In this document: in pieces, positions 17,728-27,939 of the stretch
Position numbering within the stretch: position 1 is the stretch's first letter
Layout of the letters: each line of letters opens with the position of its first letter
Assembly: GCF_011045115.1 (NCBI RefSeq)
Contig: NZ_JAAKZG010000015.1
Location: forward strand, 1-64,000
Length of the DNA: 64,000 bases
From: Mesorhizobium zhangyense
GTDB taxonomy: Bacteria; Pseudomonadota; Alphaproteobacteria; Rhizobiales; Rhizobiaceae
Reading direction: 5' to 3'
The notes under the pieces: model-generated
Told to the model about the DNA's origin: nothing
Seen by the model: only the letters and a program-made list of their open reading frames with translations
Database searches by the model: none
Position numbers and translations under genes: made by a program

Positions 17728-18183
17728 TCAGGCTCCAAGGCGTTCGCGCAGGGCGATCATGGTGAGTGCGGCGCGCGCTGCGAATCCGCCCTTGTCGCCT
17801 TCATGACGCTTGGCGCGCGCCCAGGCCTGGTCGTCGTTCTCGATCGTCAGGATGCCGTTGCCGATCGCAAGCGATTCCTTGACCGCGAGGTCCATCAGCG
17901 CACGGCTCGATTCGTTGGCGACGATATCGAAATGATAGGTCTCGCCGCGAATGACGGTGCCAAGGGCAACGAAGCCGTCATATTCCGTACCGCCTTCTTC
18001 CGCGCCATCGAGCGCAAAGGAGATCACGGCAGGCACTTCCAGCGCGCCGGGAACCGTCACGACGTCATAAGTCGCACCCGCATCTTCGAGTGCAGCCTTG
18101 GCGCCTTCGAGAAGCGCGTCGGCGAGGTCGTCGTAAAAACGAGCTTCGATTATGAGCAAATGCGGTTTTGTGGAACTGGCCAT
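17728..18183 (-). CDS. ribH: 6,7-dimethyl-8-ribityllumazine synthase
   Basis: A 151-residue lumazine synthase. Active-site features: [12 protein letters not shown] near the N-terminus, [35 protein letters not shown] with the catalytic His, and [16 protein letters not shown]. It condenses 5-amino-6-ribitylamino-uracil with dihydroxybutanone phosphate, the step before RibE. GGAG lies six bases before ATG 18183. It is separated from ribE by an oppositely oriented DoxX gene, so ribH-nusB needs its own promoter within about 18184-18427. Confidence 0.97.
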   Translation of the reverse strand: MASSTKPHLLIIEARFYDDLADALLEGAKAALEDAGATYDVVTVPGALEVPAVISFALDGAEEGGTEYDGFVALGTVIRGETYHFDIVANESSRALMDLAVKESLAIGNGILTIENDDQAWARAKRHEGDKGGFAARAALTMIALRERLGA

Positions 18184-18427
18184 GAACGTCTCCGGGATCG
18201 TCGGTGACTTAGGCCGAAGCCGGTAAGTTCGCAAGCGGAAGATTGCCGGACGACCGTTCGAGACACGCCATCCGCACTGCCTTTGACTGCGATGAAGGGC
18301 AGGCTCTGAAACCGCGAGATCCGAGCAGCTTATGAAATGAGAAACAAATTCCGTCATCATGGATGTCGGAAACAGCTTTTTCCATTCGTCCTATGTGGGC
18401 CAAACGACACCGTGGAGGACCAATCAA

Positions 18428-18823
18428 ATGAGCAAGACCGTTGCAATTCTCATCGCAAGACTGATCTTCGGCGGCGTTTTCGTCATGGCCGCCAGCTTCA
18501 AGTTTCTCGGCATGGAAGCGACAGCCGGCTACATCGCCGCGGCAGGTTTTCCGTTTCCGCTGTTTCTCGCCTGGGTCGCCGCCTTCTTCGAGGTCGCGCT
18601 CGCTCTCGCCTTGCTGACGGGCGCGTTCTTCTCGGAAGCCGCACTTCTTGCGGCGGCTTACGTCCTGTTCCTCGCCTTCGCCTTTCACGGCCCGTCGCAC
18701 TGGGAAGGCAATCAGGCGGAATTCGGATTCTTCATCGATCACTTCACCTTCATCGCCGGCCTGCTGTTCGCCGCGGTTCATGGACCGGGCGAGAAGCTGG
18801 CGATCAGGAAGAGCTTGATCTGA
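18428..18823 (+). CDS. DoxX family membrane protein
   Basis: A 131-residue protein with four predicted membrane helices, starting MSKTVAILIARLIFGGVFVMA with the typical KFLGMEATAGYIAAAGFPFP loop and an ending of HGPGEKLAIRK. A GGAGG box precedes the ATG. DoxX-type proteins are small quinone-linked or redox-associated membrane proteins whose substrate is usually unknown. It lies between ribE and ribH on the opposite strand, ending 3 bp from the ribE stop, an insertion into an otherwise conserved riboflavin operon. Confidence 0.9.
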   Translation: MSKTVAILIARLIFGGVFVMAASFKFLGMEATAGYIAAAGFPFPLFLAWVAAFFEVALALALLTGAFFSEAALLAAAYVLFLAFAFHGPSHWEGNQAEFGFFIDHFTFIAGLLFAAVHGPGEKLAIRKSLI

Positions 18824-18826
18824 ATC

Positions 18827-19444
18827 TCAAAGCCCTTCTTCCGCCGCCTGCGCGAGTCGGGCGGCATAGCGCGCCATGGTGTCGATCTCGAGATTGACGC
18901 GGTCGCCGACCTGTCGCTCGCCCCAGGTGGTGACGGTCAGCGAATGGTGGATCAGGAGCACGTCGAAGCGGGTACGCTCGACCTTGTTGACGGTGAGCGA
19001 GGTGCCGTCGAGCGCGACCGAGCCTTTGGGCGCGATGAATTTTGCCAATTCGCCCGGCGCTTCGAGCGTGAAGCGCACGGCGTCGCCCTCGTCCTGCCGC
19101 GCCACGATTTCGGCCATGCCATCGACATGGCCGGAAACGATGTGACCGCCGAGTTCATCGCCGATCTTCAAGGCGCGCTCGAGATTGATGCAACTCCCGG
19201 TACTCCAGCCGGCCGCAGTCGTCAGACGCAGCGCTTCTTCCCAGGCCTCGACCTCGAACCAGCGTCCATTCGCGCCGGCTTCCGGCAAGGTGACCACGGT
19301 CAGGCAGACGCCGCCGCAGGAGATCGATGCGCCGATCTCGATGGTTTGTGGATCATAGGCCGTGTCGATGCGCAGCCTGACGCCCTCACGCAGCGGCGAG
19401 ACGGAGGCGACTGAACCAACATCGGTGACAATTCCGGTAAACAT
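18827..19444 (-). CDS. ribE: Riboflavin synthase alpha chain
   Basis: A 205-residue protein of two homologous lumazine-binding barrels: MFTGIVTDVGSV at the start, SCGGVCLTVV and then GSVALDGTSLTVNKVE in the second repeat, the paired CLTV/SLTV motifs of the family. It dismutates two 6,7-dimethyl-8-ribityllumazine to riboflavin. Its ATG overlaps the ribD stop by one base (TGATG). No FMN riboswitch was recognised upstream of this operon. Confidence 0.96.
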   Translation of the reverse strand: MFTGIVTDVGSVASVSPLREGVRLRIDTAYDPQTIEIGASISCGGVCLTVVTLPEAGANGRWFEVEAWEEALRLTTAAGWSTGSCINLERALKIGDELGGHIVSGHVDGMAEIVARQDEGDAVRFTLEAPGELAKFIAPKGSVALDGTSLTVNKVERTRFDVLLIHHSLTVTTWGERQVGDRVNLEIDTMARYAARLAQAAEEGL

Positions 19445-20565
19445 CAGAAATTCCTTGTCCATTCGGCATAGCTGTCGTCGCCGAAGCGCGCCTGGCGTGT
19501 AAGGCGAAACCCTGCCGGCATATGGTTCTCGTCGACGGGGGCTGCAATGCCGCCCGCGCCGAGTTCGACTGGGCCACGGAAAATCACGATGCGGTCGACC
19601 ATGTCGTCGGCGAGAAAATTGCGCGCCGTCTCCGCCCCGCCCTCGACCATGACGTTCATCATGCCAAGTGCTGCGAGATCTTCCAGCAGTTCTGGCAGCG
19701 CGATGCGGCCGTCATAGGTGTCGGTTGCGAGCGATTTTACGCCAAACGCTTCGAGTTCGGCTTTGCGCGCAGCATCCGCTTCCGGTCCCACGGCCACGAA
19801 TACGGGAACCTCTTCCGCCGTCCGCGCCAGCTTCGACGCCGGATCGAGCCGCGCCAATCGATCAAGCACGATGCGCACCGGCGAGCGGGCTTCCAGGCCC
19901 GGCAGACGAACCGTCAGTTCCGGGTCGTCGGCGAGCGCCGTGTTAATGCCGACCACAATCGCATCGGCCTCGGCGCGCATCAGATGCACCTGCCGGCGCG
20001 AGATCGCGCCGGTGATGGCGATCTGCCCCTCACCCGGTCGACCGATCATGCCGTCGGCGGAAAGCGCAAGTTTCAGAGTCACTTGCGGACGTTTTTTCAG
20101 AGATCTGACCAGATAGCCGGCGAGCTGATCTGCGGCTTCGTCGGCCATCACCCGCTCGACCACCTCGATGCCCGCTTCGCGCAGAATCGCATAGCCCTTG
20201 CCCGAAACGCGCGGGTCGGGGTCACTCGCGGCACCCACCACGCGGGCCACCCCGGCCGAAACCAGCGCATTGGCGCAAGGCGGCGTGCGGCCGTGATGGG
20301 CACAGGGTTCGAGCGTCACATAGGCGGTCGCGCCACGCGCCTTTTCACCGGCCTCGGCCAGCGCTTCGGCTTCGGCGTGCGGTCTGCCACCGATTGCGGT
20401 GACACCGCGCCCGACGATGACCGGGCCGTTGCCGTCGTCGCTAACGAGGAGCGTGCCGACAGCAGGGTTTGTCGCCGTCAGGCCGGCGTGTTTTCGCGAC
20501 ATGCGAAGGGCGGCCGCCATGAAGCGGCGGTCGGTCGCCTGCTGTTCTTCATACCGGGTGGACAT
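19444..20565 (-). CDS. ribD: Bifunctional deaminase/reductase RibD
   Basis: A 373-residue two-domain enzyme. The N-terminal deaminase has the zinc motif HAEAEALAEAG and PCAHHGRTPPCANAL; the C-terminal reductase has RPQVTLKLALSADGMIG and the NADPH-binding MVEGGAETARNFL. It performs the second and third steps of riboflavin synthesis. It follows nrdR by 3 bp and is coupled to ribE. Confidence 0.97.
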   Translation of the reverse strand: MSTRYEEQQATDRRFMAAALRMSRKHAGLTATNPAVGTLLVSDDGNGPVIVGRGVTAIGGRPHAEAEALAEAGEKARGATAYVTLEPCAHHGRTPPCANALVSAGVARVVGAASDPDPRVSGKGYAILREAGIEVVERVMADEAADQLAGYLVRSLKKRPQVTLKLALSADGMIGRPGEGQIAITGAISRRQVHLMRAEADAIVVGINTALADDPELTVRLPGLEARSPVRIVLDRLARLDPASKLARTAEEVPVFVAVGPEADAARKAELEAFGVKSLATDTYDGRIALPELLEDLAALGMMNVMVEGGAETARNFLADDMVDRIVIFRGPVELGAGGIAAPVDENHMPAGFRLTRQARFGDDSYAEWTRNF

Positions 20566-20568
20566 GGC

Positions 20569-21039
20569 TCAACCCGGTTCCTCTTCGTCCTCGCCCTTGA
20601 GCTCGCCGAGAACGTCATGGAAGTCCTTGGCCTCGCGGAAATTGCGGTAGACCGAGGCGAAGCGGACATAGGCGACATCGTCGAGCGCTTTCAGCGCTTC
20701 CATGACCAGACGTCCGATCTCGCCGGTCGTCACTTCGGTCTCGCCTGAGCTTTCGAGCTGGCGCACGATGCCGGTTACCGCGCGGTCGATGCGTTCGGGA
20801 TCGACATTGCGCTTGCGCACTGCGGTTTCCATCGAGCGCAGCAGCTTGTCCCGGCTGAACGGGACTTTCCGGCCCGACTTCTTGACCACGATGAGGTCGC
20901 GCAGTTGCACGCGTTCGAAGGTGGTGAAGCGCCCGCCGCAATCAGGACAGACGCGCCGCCGCCTGATCGCCGCGCCGTCTTCGGCGGGGCGGGAATCCTT
21001 TACCTGGGTGTCTTCCGACTGGCAGTAGGGGCAGCGCAT
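20569..21039 (-). CDS. nrdR: Transcriptional repressor NrdR
   Basis: A 156-residue regulator: a zinc ribbon with [13 protein letters not shown] and [13 protein letters not shown] (four Cys at residues 3, 6, 31, 34), then an ATP-cone ([20 protein letters not shown]). NrdR senses the ATP/dATP balance and represses ribonucleotide reductase genes. Placed between glyA and ribD as in many alphaproteobacteria. The C-terminus is an acidic tail. Confidence 0.97.
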   Translation of the reverse strand: MRCPYCQSEDTQVKDSRPAEDGAAIRRRRVCPDCGGRFTTFERVQLRDLIVVKKSGRKVPFSRDKLLRSMETAVRKRNVDPERIDRAVTGIVRQLESSGETEVTTGEIGRLVMEALKALDDVAYVRFASVYRNFREAKDFHDVLGELKGEDEEEPG

Positions 21040-21080
21040 GTCTCGGCTTCGTCCTTCGCGATTCCTCTCGCGAAAGGCTT

Positions 21081-21115
21081 AGAGCATGATTGCGAAAAGT
21101 GGAAACCGCTTTTCC
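21081..21115. repeat. Short rhizobial intergenic palindrome
   Basis: The segment AGAGCATGAT followed by GAAAAG (21094-21099) and CTTTTC (21109-21114) around TGGAAACCG matches a palindrome that I recall as very frequent between genes in rhizobial genomes. It sits between glyA and nrdR. Recall of family frequency could not be checked here. Confidence 0.6.
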
Positions 21116-21169
21116 GTACCGACTGCATCGCAAGCGAAGACAGAGCGTTTCGTTTTTCCGCCGCAAATG

Positions 21170-21194
21170 AAAAAGGGCGGGAAAACCCGCCCCT
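21170..21194 (-). terminator. Rho-independent terminator of glyA
   Basis: On the minus strand GGGCGGG and CCCGCCC pair around TTTT and are followed by T5, starting about 12 bp after the glyA stop. Confidence 0.9.
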
Positions 21195-21203
21195 TTCAAG
21201 CAT

Positions 21204-22517
21204 TCACCCCAGATAGGGATAAAGCGGGAAACGGTCGGTCAGTTCGACCACCTTCTTCTTCACTGCAGCCTCAACCGCCGCATTGCCTTCATCCGAATTC
21301 GCGACCTTCAGCCCATCGAGCGTTTCAGCAATGAGATTGCCGATCTCGCGGAACTCGGCCTCGCCGAAACCGCGCGTCGTGCCGGCCGGCGTGCCGAGGC
21401 GCACGCCCGAGGTGACGAAGGGCTTTTCCGGGTCGAAGGGAATGCCGTTCTTGTTGCAGGTGATGTTGGCGCGGCCAAGGGCTGCCTCGGCGCGCTTGCC
21501 GGTGGCATTCTTGGGGCGCAGGTCGACCAGCATCAGGTGATTGTCGGTGCCGCCCGAAACGATGTCGAGACCCGTTCCCTTCAGGCTGTCGGCCAGCGCC
21601 TTGGCGTTGGCGACGATGTTGGCGGCGTAGGTCTGGAATTCTGGCTTCAGCGCTTCGCCGAAGGCGACCGCCTTGGCGGCAATGACGTGCATCAGCGGGC
21701 CGCCCTGCAGGCCGGGGAACACCGCCGAATTCATCTTCTTGGCGATTTCCTCGTCATTGGTGAGGATCATGCCGCCTCGCGGGCCGCGCAGGGACTTGTG
21801 CGTGGTCGTGGTCACGACATGGGCATGCGGCAGCGGCGACGGGTGCTGGCCGCCGGCAACAAGACCGGCAATATGGGCCATGTCGACCATCAGATAAGCG
21901 CCGACTTCATCGGCGATCTCGCGAAAACGCTTCCAGTCCCAGATGCGCGAATAGGCGGTACCGCCAGCCAGGATCAGCTTCGGCTTGTTCTCGCGGGCAA
22001 GGCGCGCAACCTCGTCCATGTCGAGCAGGTGGTCGTCCTGGCGCACGCCGTAGGAGACGACCTTGAACCATTTTCCCGACATGTTGACCGGCGAGCCGTG
22101 GGTCAGGTGACCGCCCGAATTCAGGTCGAGGCCCATGAAGGTATCGCCCGGCTGTAGCAGCGCCAGGAACACCGCCTGGTTCATCTGGCTGCCGGAATTC
22201 GGCTGGACGTTGGCGAAATTGCATCCGAACAGCTTCTTGGCGCGTTCGATGGCGAGCGTCTCGGCGACATCGACGAACTGGCAGCCTCCATAGTAGCGCT
22301 TGCCCGGGTAACCTTCGGCATATTTGTTGGTCATGATCGAGCCTTGCGCTTCAAGCACGGCGCGGCTGACGATGTTTTCCGAAGCGATCAGCTCGATCTC
22401 ATGGCGCTGACGGCCAAGCTCATTGCGGATAGAGCCAAAAATCTCCGGATCGGCATCGGCGAGCGTCGTGCCGAAGAAGGATTCGAAATGTTGCGAGGCG
22501 GCCGAGTCTCTTGCCAT
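21204..22517 (-). CDS. glyA: Serine hydroxymethyltransferase
   Basis: A 437-residue PLP enzyme that transfers the serine hydroxymethyl group to tetrahydrofolate. Visible features: [30 protein letters not shown], the PLP lysine in [16 protein letters not shown] and [18 protein letters not shown]. Start ATG 22517 (MARDSAAS) gives the usual family length; ATG 22565 or 22562 with AAGGG just upstream would add 15-16 residues. It precedes nrdR, as in related genomes, and is divergent from the ABC-F leader region. Confidence 0.96.
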   Translation of the reverse strand: MARDSAASQHFESFFGTTLADADPEIFGSIRNELGRQRHEIELIASENIVSRAVLEAQGSIMTNKYAEGYPGKRYYGGCQFVDVAETLAIERAKKLFGCNFANVQPNSGSQMNQAVFLALLQPGDTFMGLDLNSGGHLTHGSPVNMSGKWFKVVSYGVRQDDHLLDMDEVARLARENKPKLILAGGTAYSRIWDWKRFREIADEVGAYLMVDMAHIAGLVAGGQHPSPLPHAHVVTTTTHKSLRGPRGGMILTNDEEIAKKMNSAVFPGLQGGPLMHVIAAKAVAFGEALKPEFQTYAANIVANAKALADSLKGTGLDIVSGGTDNHLMLVDLRPKNATGKRAEAALGRANITCNKNGIPFDPEKPFVTSGVRLGTPAGTTRGFGEAEFREIGNLIAETLDGLKVANSDEGNAAVEAAVKKKVVELTDRFPLYPYLG

Positions 22518-22715
22518 GTCAGGTAAATCCTTAGCTGGGGCGGTGCTCTGTTGCGTGGACATCATCCCTTGGGGAAGGAGATCATGTTCCATGCGGCGCG
22601 CCATTAGCACACTTGCATGGGCCTCGCCACGTTCGCGGCGCGAAATTTGGTGGTCGCTTTGCGGCAGAACGGCGCGGCGCACCTGAAAAGAGCGCCCTGC
22701 CCGCCTCCACGCTGG

Positions 22716-22744
22716 TTGCATATTGCCTTCGGCACGGTTATTTC
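22716..22744 (+). promoter_or_regulatory. Predicted promoter of the ABC-F leader transcript
   Basis: TTGCAT (22716-22721), a 17-bp spacer and TATTTC (22739-22744) form a reasonable sigma-70 promoter. A start near 22751 would give a transcript whose first feature is the AAGGAGG site and short ORF at 22783. Confidence 0.4.
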
Positions 22745-22782
22745 TGGACCGTTGCTCGTCAAGATCAGGAAAGGAGGGCCGC

Positions 22783-22854
22783 GTGAATACGTTCTTTCGT
22801 CATCATCGTCAGCGTGGCCCAGTCAACGCCCTGCAAATGCGTTTGCAGGGCTGA
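22783..22854 (+). CDS. Putative 23-residue leader peptide ending in a perfect hairpin
   Basis: A GTG start lies five bases after a consensus AAGGAGG. The 23-codon frame begins [12 protein letters not shown], is rich in arginine and histidine and ends at TGA 22852-22854. Its last eight sense codons form a perfect 10-bp stem, GCCCTGCAAA (22828-22837) with TTTGCAGGGC (22842-22851), loop TGCG, directly abutting the stop codon. The next gene, 191 bp on, encodes an ABC-F ATPase, a family often governed by upstream short ORFs sensing ribosome stalling. Translation and function are inferred; a small RNA is the alternative. Confidence 0.5.
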   Translation: MNTFFRHHRQRGPVNALQMRLQG

Positions 22855-22978
22855 CCAGAACGATCGCCGACAAAGCATCTCTCCCGGTCTGCCCTTCGTG
22901 GTGACGCAGTTCTGAGCTTTCAGCTTAGCGCCTGCGTATCGTGAATTTCACCGAGTTTTGACTACCAGAATCCGCTTT

Positions 22979-23004
22979 TTCAGTGCTCACCTTCAGTGCT
23001 CACC
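22979..23004 (+). repeat. Tandem 13-bp duplication before the ABC-F gene
   Basis: TTCAGTGCTCACC occurs twice in direct succession (22979-22991, 22992-23004), about 40 bp upstream of the ABC-F start. It may be a recent slippage duplication or a paired protein/RNA site in the leader. Confidence 0.8.
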
Positions 23005-23045
23005 GCGGATACGGCACGTCACTCGGCACAGACCAGAGAACGACA

Positions 23046-24575
<1,530 letters not shown>

Positions 24576-24584
24576 ATGGACGCC

Positions 24585-24622
24585 GGGCAGCACTCAATGC
24601 CCGGTGCTGCCCTTCTTCTTTG
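24585..24622 (+). terminator. Probable terminator of the ABC-F gene
   Basis: GGGCAGCAC (24585-24593) and GTGCTGCCC (24604-24612) form a 9-bp stem followed by TTCTTCTTT. A competing 7-bp stem CCGGGCA/TGCCCGG (24583-24604) overlaps it. It lies between convergent genes and overlaps the 3' end of the antiporter gene. Confidence 0.5.
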
Positions 24623-26246
24623 CGATCAGGGCTAATGTAAGCGTCACTTCACTCATGATCGCGCGCATCGTGGTGTCGTTGATCTTGTGCGACCGCAGGA
24701 GTCCGACAAGGGCCGCACGTTCGGCGTCCAGTGCTGCCTCCGTCATGGCGCCGATCACCGGCAAAAGGTCCTGCGCTGCCGGATCGTCCGCGTCGCCAAG
24801 GACGATCCGCTGCCGGTAGAAGGGGATCAGCTGCTGCGACGCAGCCATTCGCGTCTCGTAGACAGCGGGGTCGTCGCGACTTTCCTCCACCATCTCCTCG
24901 ATGCGGGCGATCGCTGCCTCCGCCGCGGTCACCCGCGCCAGGCGCTCCTCGTTGGCGATTACATCCTCTTCCTCCAGCGGTATGCCGCGCGCGACCGCCG
25001 GCAGAGCGACGCTGGCCACCACCAGCGAGCATATGATCACGCCGGCTGCGATGAAAATGACCAGATCACGAGCGGGAAAAGGCGAACCGTCCGGCAAGAC
25101 GAGCGGCAGCGACAGGATGCCGGCCAGCGTGATTGCACCGCGAACGCCCGCAAGCGTCATCACCACTTTCAGCCGGCCGGTCAGCCGTTGCGCTTCGCGG
25201 CCGCGCCAACGATTAATGGCGCCGCGCACTGCCGAACCGAAGACGATCCAGGCGAAGCGGATCGCCAGGAGGATTAGCGTCAGCGTCAACACCGCCAGCA
25301 CCGGCTCCCAGACCGTGCCATAGAGCGACAGCTCCGACGGAACCGTGCGGATGATGCCGGGCAGTTGCAGCCCGAGCATGAGGAAGATTGCGCCGTTAAA
25401 GGTGAAGGACAGGACATCGACCAAAGCCGCGTTCTGCATGCGCGCCGGAATGCTCAGCGCGCCAAACAGACCCGTGCGGCTGGTGTAAAGTCCTGCGGTC
25501 ACCGCCGCCAGAATGCCCGAAGCGTGTATCTCCTCGGCCAGAAGGTAAGCGGCAAAGGGCAGGAGGATCAGGATCATCACCTGCACCTCGGGCCTGATAT
25601 CGCCAATCTTGGCGACGATGCGCAGCGCCTTCGACGTCGCCCATAGCGTCACCAGTCCCGCAGCGACGCCGCCGAGCGCAACCAGCCAGAACGTGATCGC
25701 CGTTTCGCCGAGCGAGAAATGCCCGGTGAGTGCGGCGGCTACTGCAAAACGCAGAACCACCAGGCCGGACGCATCGTTCAGCAGGGATTCGCCCTCGAGG
25801 ATATGGCGGATGCGGGCCGGCACGATGTCGCGGCCGACGATAGAGGAAACCGCGAGCGCGTCCGTCGGCGACAGAACGGCGGCGAGCGCAAAGGCCACCG
25901 GCAGCGGCACCACCGGCAACAGCCAGTGCAGCGCATAGCCGAAGACGACGACCGTGAAGAAGACCAGCCCGAAGGCCAGGCCGAATATCTGCGGCGCAAG
26001 TTCCCTGAACTCCCGCTTCGGCAGCAGAAGGCCCTCTATGAACAGCAAGGGCGGCACGAAAACGAGCAGGAACAGCGCCGGCTCCATCTCCACATGCAGC
26101 CCGTCGATCGGCCACGCGAGAAGGATTCCGAGCACGATCTGGATGATCGGCAGAGGCAGCGGCAGAAAGCGCACCAGCACGCCGGAAACAGCCACCAGAA
26201 CCAGAAGCAGCAGGATCAAAGTTGCGACGGCCAAGCTATGCTCCAA
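24594..26246 (-). CDS. CPA1 family Na+/H+ antiporter
   Basis: A 550-residue protein with about 12 membrane helices and a cytosolic tail (residues ~410-550). Family motifs: FVPPLLFIEGLLLP, AFALAAVLSPTDALAVSSI and EGESLLNDASGLVVL, the last containing the Asn-Asp pair that carries the ion in electroneutral CPA1/NhaP-type antiporters. Expected to exchange Na+ (or K+) for H+ at the inner membrane. It has no operon partner; the L,D-transpeptidase upstream is cut off by a terminator at 26291-26320. Confidence 0.93.
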   Translation of the reverse strand: MEHSLAVATLILLLLVLVAVSGVLVRFLPLPLPIIQIVLGILLAWPIDGLHVEMEPALFLLVFVPPLLFIEGLLLPKREFRELAPQIFGLAFGLVFFTVVVFGYALHWLLPVVPLPVAFALAAVLSPTDALAVSSIVGRDIVPARIRHILEGESLLNDASGLVVLRFAVAAALTGHFSLGETAITFWLVALGGVAAGLVTLWATSKALRIVAKIGDIRPEVQVMILILLPFAAYLLAEEIHASGILAAVTAGLYTSRTGLFGALSIPARMQNAALVDVLSFTFNGAIFLMLGLQLPGIIRTVPSELSLYGTVWEPVLAVLTLTLILLAIRFAWIVFGSAVRGAINRWRGREAQRLTGRLKVVMTLAGVRGAITLAGILSLPLVLPDGSPFPARDLVIFIAAGVIICSLVVASVALPAVARGIPLEEEDVIANEERLARVTAAEAAIARIEEMVEESRDDPAVYETRMAASQQLIPFYRQRIVLGDADDPAAQDLLPVIGAMTEAALDAERAALVGLLRSHKINDTTMRAIMSEVTLTLALIAKKKGSTGH

Positions 26247-26290
26247 TAAATCGGGCGGCCTTGCCGCGGAAACCGATCCAGCAGAAATGA

Positions 26291-26320
26291 AAAAAGCCGC
26301 CTTGTCAGGCGGCTTTTCTC
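26291..26320. terminator. Rho-independent terminator after the L,D-transpeptidase gene
   Basis: AAAGCCGCC / GGCGGCTTT with a 6-nt loop, followed on the minus strand by T5. It begins 16 bp after the stop at 26337. Confidence 0.9.
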
Positions 26321-26336
26321 ATTTGTTCGTAAGCGC

Positions 26337-27605
26337 TTACAGCGCCGAGGAAATCTTCAGCTCATCGACGCCGTCGCGGCCATAGATATCGTCGCGGAAG
26401 TGCACCACGGCGTCACCGGTCGACCACGCGGAAATGTAGGTGAAGTAGACAGGAACCGGGTTGGTGACCTGCACCGGCGTCGTCGTGCCGGTCTTGATCG
26501 TCTGCTCGAAATGCTGGCGGCTCCAGCCGGGCGTGTCGCGCAGGATCCAGGTGACGAGGTCGCGCACGTTCTGCACGCGCACGCAGCCCGACGAATCGAA
26601 GCGCATCAGCTTGCCGAACAAGCTCTGCTGCGGCGTGTCATGCATGTAGACGCCATCCGGGCTCGGGAAGTTGATCTTCACCGAAGCCATGGCGTTGCCG
26701 GCGCCCGGGTCCTGACGGAAGCGGTATTTTGCTGCTTCCTCGGTCGACCAGTCGACATTGATCGGATCGACTTCGCTGCCGTCCGGCGCGAACAGGCGAA
26801 TGTGGCTGTCGGCCAGATATTTGGGGTTCTTGCGCATCAGCGGAATGATGTCCTTGCGGACGATCGAAACCGGTGCGTTCCAATAAGGGTTGACGATGAT
26901 CTCGTTGATCTTGGAGTTGAGGATCGGCGTCTGGCGGTCGATCTTGCCGACGATCGCGGCATGGCGCAGCACGACGCGACCATTTTCGACAGCCTCGATC
27001 TGCGCGGCGGGAACGTTGACCATCACATAGCGCTGGCCGAGATCGCCCGACATGGAGCGCAGGCGCACGAGGTTCGTCTCGAGCTGTCCGAGACGCACCG
27101 GCGCGGAAATGTTCATCGCGGCATAGGAATACTTTCCAAGGACGCCGTCCGCCGGCAGGCCGTGGCGGGCCTGGAAGCGCTTCACGGCGCTGTCGACATA
27201 GGTATCGAACACCGGCGAAATACCTGCCTGAGCCGAAAGATCGCCGGAAACCATCAGGCGCTGGCGCAGCGCCTTGACGTCCGCGTCTTCCACGCCGAGC
27301 TGCAGTTTCTTGGTCGACGGCACTTCCGGCCAGCCGCCCTGCGAAACGATACCCTGGTACTGGCCGATCGCCTGTTCGACATAGGACACGGTCTGCGGCG
27401 AGAAGATCGGCTGGTTGGAGGCGACCTTGCCGCCCTGGCTGGCGCGCGCATCGAACGTGTCGTCCCAGTTGCCGCGACGCGAGGAGCTGAGAATTTCACC
27501 GATCGCGTCCTGCGCGAAGGCTTTTCCGGCGAGAGCAGTTCCCGCAAGCGCTGCGGCTGTGGTCAGAAAGGAACGGCGGGTGGTGTTCATGGACATTCCA
27601 GACAT
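26337..27605 (-). CDS. L,D-transpeptidase, Tat-exported (LdtP type)
   Basis: A 422-residue periplasmic enzyme. The N-terminus has a twin-arginine signal (TTRRSFLTTAAALAGTALAG, cleavage after KAFA-Q). Residues ~105-165 form a peptidoglycan-binding-1 domain; the YkuD catalytic domain follows with HDTPQQSLFGKL and the nucleophile Cys in SSGCVRV near residue 345. It makes 3-3 cross-links in peptidoglycan. The start may be ATG 27605, 27596 or 27590; the Tat signal is intact in all. Its probable regulator ldtR is 335 bp upstream, and a 16-bp palindrome sits right before the start. Confidence 0.93.
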   Translation of the reverse strand: MSGMSMNTTRRSFLTTAAALAGTALAGKAFAQDAIGEILSSSRRGNWDDTFDARASQGGKVASNQPIFSPQTVSYVEQAIGQYQGIVSQGGWPEVPSTKKLQLGVEDADVKALRQRLMVSGDLSAQAGISPVFDTYVDSAVKRFQARHGLPADGVLGKYSYAAMNISAPVRLGQLETNLVRLRSMSGDLGQRYVMVNVPAAQIEAVENGRVVLRHAAIVGKIDRQTPILNSKINEIIVNPYWNAPVSIVRKDIIPLMRKNPKYLADSHIRLFAPDGSEVDPINVDWSTEEAAKYRFRQDPGAGNAMASVKINFPSPDGVYMHDTPQQSLFGKLMRFDSSGCVRVQNVRDLVTWILRDTPGWSRQHFEQTIKTGTTTPVQVTNPVPVYFTYISAWSTGDAVVHFRDDIYGRDGVDELKISSAL

Positions 27606-27939
27606 CTATCCTGCGTTGCATCGATCGGATGAATTCATCCGTAGCTTATGGCGACTATGCTTAACAATTAGCCAACCATAACTCCGCGTCGGAAGCGCTT
27701 TTCAACGCACGTCGTCGTCCGGAGTTCCCCCTTCAGGCAATCCCTCGATGCCTGACGGTCCATTTCACCCTTCCGCATAGTCATCGGAATATGGCGTTTG
27801 CGTGGCCATAAGGGACGTGAAGCGTCGATGCCAGAAAAAAGATGAGCCGGCGCCCCTCGGCACCGGCCCTGACTGGAGAATTTATCCTTGCCGTGGTTCT
27901 TTCGCCACGGTCCATATTGTTCGCCGACAGAGCCGGTTC
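27606..27939. other. Intergenic region between the L,D-transpeptidase and ldtR
   Basis: 334 bases without a convincing gene. It holds the palindrome at 27626-27641 close to the transpeptidase start, a hairpin GCCGG/CCGGC region around 27846-27868, and another perfect hairpin, CCGTGG/CCACGG, about 25-45 bases downstream of the ldtR stop, which may end the ldtR transcript though no T-run follows. No promoter could be assigned with confidence. Confidence 0.7.
27626..27641. promoter_or_regulatory. 16-bp perfect palindrome before the L,D-transpeptidase gene
   Basis: CGGATGAATTCATCCG is fully self-complementary and lies 21 bp before the start codon. A MarR-type dimer such as LdtR binds such sites; its central GAATTC resembles the half-sites GAAT/ATTC of the palindrome before ldtR. 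Assignment to LdtR is inference. Confidence 0.4.

Noticed and set aside
18184-18427. FMN riboswitch upstream of ribH
   Set aside because: No RFN-element helices or conserved blocks could be traced in this region or before ribD.
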